Below, in pieces: positions 14,853 through 16,409 of a DNA stretch of 16,409 nucleotides. Each line of letters opens with the position of its first letter. Within the stretch, counting starts at the first letter, position 1. The notes beneath the pieces were generated by a model that ran no database searches, was not told the DNA's origin, and worked only from the letters and a program-made list of their open reading frames with translations. The position numbers were made by a program, and so were the translations under genes. The DNA is from Bacteroidales bacterium (lineage in GTDB: Bacteria; Bacteroidota; Bacteroidia; Bacteroidales; UBA1556), in contig JAGLDA010000147.1 in the NCBI GenBank assembly GCA_023145955.1, forward strand, positions 1-16,409, read 5' to 3'.

Positions 14853-14882
14853 TATATTTGTGATAATTATTAACTATATTTG
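14853..14882 (+). promoter_or_regulatory. Two candidate -7 boxes before the propeller gene
   Basis: TATATTTG occurs twice, at 14853-14860 and 14875-14882; both match TAnnTTTG. Neither has a convincing -33 TTG at 17-21 bases. The nearest options are a TTCTG-like site about 18 bases upstream of the first box, and the first box's own TTG 14 bases upstream of the second. A tandem start is possible. Confidence 0.45.
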
Positions 14883-14935
14883 CAGCACTAAACCACAAAG
14901 CTCAAAATAAAATGATAATCACAAGCCTACATAAT

Positions 14936-16409
14936 ATGAAAAACGTAATTTTTATATTTTTATCCTTTATTGCGATTTATAATCTTCAAGCTCAAAGCCC
15001 AAATTTTGAATGGGTAAAAAGTAACCAAAAAATTGGATGGTTCGGAATGACAACAGCAACGTCTACTACACTGGATACCTTAGGAAATGTATATTTAGTT
15101 GGTAGATTTACAGGTATTGTCGATTTTAACCCTAGTCCATACTATACTACAATATTAACTAGAGATATTGATGGCTATTCTTCTTATATTCAAAAACTTG
15201 ATTCAAATGGTAATCTAATTTGGGTACGTGCTCTTAATTTTGAAGCTGGAGGCATAGGTAAAATTGAAATTGATAAAGAAGGCAGCTTGTATATTATGGG
15301 TAGCTTTAAGGATTCTGTTGATATTGACCCAGAAACGAACGTGCATATGCTATATTCAAATGGAGGCTACGATGCTTATATTTTAAAAATATCTACCAAT
15401 GGAAATTTTATTTGGGCTAAATCTTTTGGTGGAATCGAAGATGATGTTATTAGGGATATAGCTACTGATTTGCAGGGTAATATATATTCACATGGTTCAT
15501 TTAAGGATACTGTAGATTTTGACCCAGGTGCAGGGATATGCATATATGGTACAAATTATTCTCCTCCACCAAGTATACATCCACTTGACAACCCATTTAT
15601 TCAAAAGTTGGATAAAGATGGCAATTTTGTATGGGCCAATACTTTTATATGTGGTGAGGGAAGTTTATCCGATGGTTATTCAATAGATACGGATTCTGAT
15701 GATAATGTATATTGCGCAGGTTATTTTTTTGGAAGTAATATAGATTTTGACCCAGGTGCTGGAGTAATTAACCCTCCCTCCAATAATAGCAGTATGTATT
15801 TTGTAAAGCTAGATAGTATGGGAAGCTTTGTATGGGCTAAGTTTTCTACGAAGGTTGGTGTCTCTGGACATGCTAGTCCTGATGCAATGGTAATAGATCG
15901 ATTTAATAATGTCTTTATTACAGGAAATTCAAGTTTAAGTATTGATTTTGACCCAGGGCTAGACACCTTATTGCTTTCTGCAAGTACTTTTATTCAAAAG
16001 TATAATGTAAATGGAGATTTTCTCTGGGCAAAGTCTTATGGTTATGGGGATATTCCTCATAACATCACTACAGACACATTTGGCAATATTTATTCTATAG
16101 GTTCTATTAGTGACTCCACTGATTTAGATCCTGGACCAGATACTCTTATGTTTTATGGTAACTGGGCATATTTACAAAAACTAAATTCAAATGGAGATCT
16201 TTTATGGGGCGGAGCATTGTCAGGTAATATTGGCGGGGGAGGGTCTAGTGGTTATGATATTGCTGTGGATATTGCAGGAAACATATTTGCAGCAGGTAAT
16301 TATTCTGGAACTATAGACTTTGACCCAAGCCTTGGTGTTTACAATCTAATGTCTATCAATAATTTTTCAGCTTCCTATATTTTGAAACTAAGCCAATGCA
16401 AAACCCTCA
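14936..16409 (+). CDS. Secreted seven-repeat beta-propeller protein (partial)
   Basis: An open frame of 491 complete codons that runs off the right edge without a stop. It begins with a clear Sec signal peptide: MKN, a hydrophobic core (4-15) and a probable cleavage after LQA at residue 19. The ATG at 14936 gives the classic signal peptide; an in-frame ATG at 14912 would only add eight residues. The mature part is a tandem array of seven units of 59-76 residues. Each has a GN[VI]Y-like strand, a G.F..[TS]VDFDPG-like turn and a [QL]KLDxNGNF[VI]WAK-like strand. Such SBBP-type repeats form beta-propellers in secreted proteins of Bacteroidota. The Asp-rich turn may bind Ca2+ (inference). The array seems to end at KLSQC near the edge, so a type IX secretion sorting domain may lie beyond. 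The specific function is unknown. Confidence 0.85.
   Translation, partial: MKNVIFIFLSFIAIYNLQAQSPNFEWVKSNQKIGWFGMTTATSTTLDTLGNVYLVGRFTGIVDFNPSPYYTTILTRDIDGYSSYIQKLDSNGNLIWVRALNFEAGGIGKIEIDKEGSLYIMGSFKDSVDIDPETNVHMLYSNGGYDAYILKISTNGNFIWAKSFGGIEDDVIRDIATDLQGNIYSHGSFKDTVDFDPGAGICIYGTNYSPPPSIHPLDNPFIQKLDKDGNFVWANTFICGEGSLSDGYSIDTDSDDNVYCAGYFFGSNIDFDPGAGVINPPSNNSSMYFVKLDSMGSFVWAKFSTKVGVSGHASPDAMVIDRFNNVFITGNSSLSIDFDPGLDTLLLSASTFIQKYNVNGDFLWAKSYGYGDIPHNITTDTFGNIYSIGSISDSTDLDPGPDTLMFYGNWAYLQKLNSNGDLLWGGALSGNIGGGGSSGYDIAVDIAGNIFAAGNYSGTIDFDPSLGVYNLMSINNFSASYILKLSQCKTL
15119..16327 (+). repeat. Seven DxDP repeat turns in the propeller gene
   Basis: The codons for the [VIT]D[FIL][DN]P turn start at 15119, 15317, 15512, 15740, 15941, 16118 and 16313. 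The spacings are 198, 195, 228, 201, 177 and 195 bases, all multiples of three. The residues are VDFNP, VDIDP, VDFDP, IDFDP, IDFDP, TDLDP and IDFDP. The repeats are conserved in protein but diverged at the DNA level, so they are old duplications and not a recent expansion. Confidence 0.85.

Larger units (their letters stand above)
14584..14935. other. Intergenic region upstream of the secreted repeat protein
   Basis: No gene is visible. The left half is AT-rich and includes the 12-base palindrome ATTATTAATAAT (14636-14647). A longer imperfect hairpin lies at 14792-14820, and two TATATTTG boxes lie nearer the start of the next gene. The small inverted repeat GTTG-catc-CAAC occurs near 14767-14778. 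Confidence 0.6.

Noticed and set aside
15721..15966. Minus-strand 81-codon frame near the right edge
   Set aside because: Its repeated PGSKSILK pattern is simply the reverse complement of the DFDPG repeats in the propeller gene.

Overview
The window is AT-rich DNA that reads as the chromosome of a member of the Bacteroidota, most likely a flavobacterium-like marine or environmental species. The evidence is the -7 promoter boxes of the form TAnnTTTG, the near absence of Shine-Dalgarno sites, an acidic DUF2795 protein, a DAHP synthase-chorismate mutase fusion, an RprX/RprY-like two-component pair, and a secreted repeat protein ending in a DxDPG-type beta-propeller. These are lineage habits recalled from known families; no database search was possible.

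Layout. Bases 1-411 hold no gene but a cluster of imperfect palindromes, followed by a small DUF2795 gene (412-633) with its own promoter and terminator. On the minus strand follow an LutB-like iron-sulfur protein (685-2058) and an HMG-CoA lyase (2208-3059). Bases 3060-3655 are gene-free with a second palindrome cluster near 3490-3575. Two more minus-strand genes, corA (5223-6128) and a membrane histidine kinase (3656-5164), are probably co-transcribed. A divergent promoter region (6129-6322) separates corA from the plus-strand genes: a DAHP synthase-chorismate mutase (6323-7411) and an aldehyde dehydrogenase (7459-8871). Next comes an RprX/RprY-like sensor kinase and response regulator pair (9038-11166), closed by a strong intrinsic terminator. 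A LolC/E-type permease with a TTG start (11250-12479) follows. A YdbS/YdbT pair of PH-domain membrane proteins with overlapping reading frames comes next (12552-14583). The window ends inside a secreted seven-repeat beta-propeller protein (from 14936, open at the right edge).

How the genes relate. Most of the window is ordinary housekeeping: lactate or organic-acid oxidation (LutB), leucine/HMG-CoA breakdown (HMG-CoA lyase), Mg2+ uptake (CorA), the entry step to aromatic amino acids plus prephenate synthesis (DAHPS-CM), aldehyde oxidation, envelope sensing (two kinases, one regulator) and envelope maintenance (LolC/E-like, YdbST). I found no phage, insertion sequence, CRISPR array, tRNA or rRNA, and no clear new defence or biosynthetic system. 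The signals most worth following are the two palindrome clusters, inverted repeats sitting on several -7 boxes, a repeated TTTACTAT motif between corA and the DAHPS gene, and the truncated secreted propeller.
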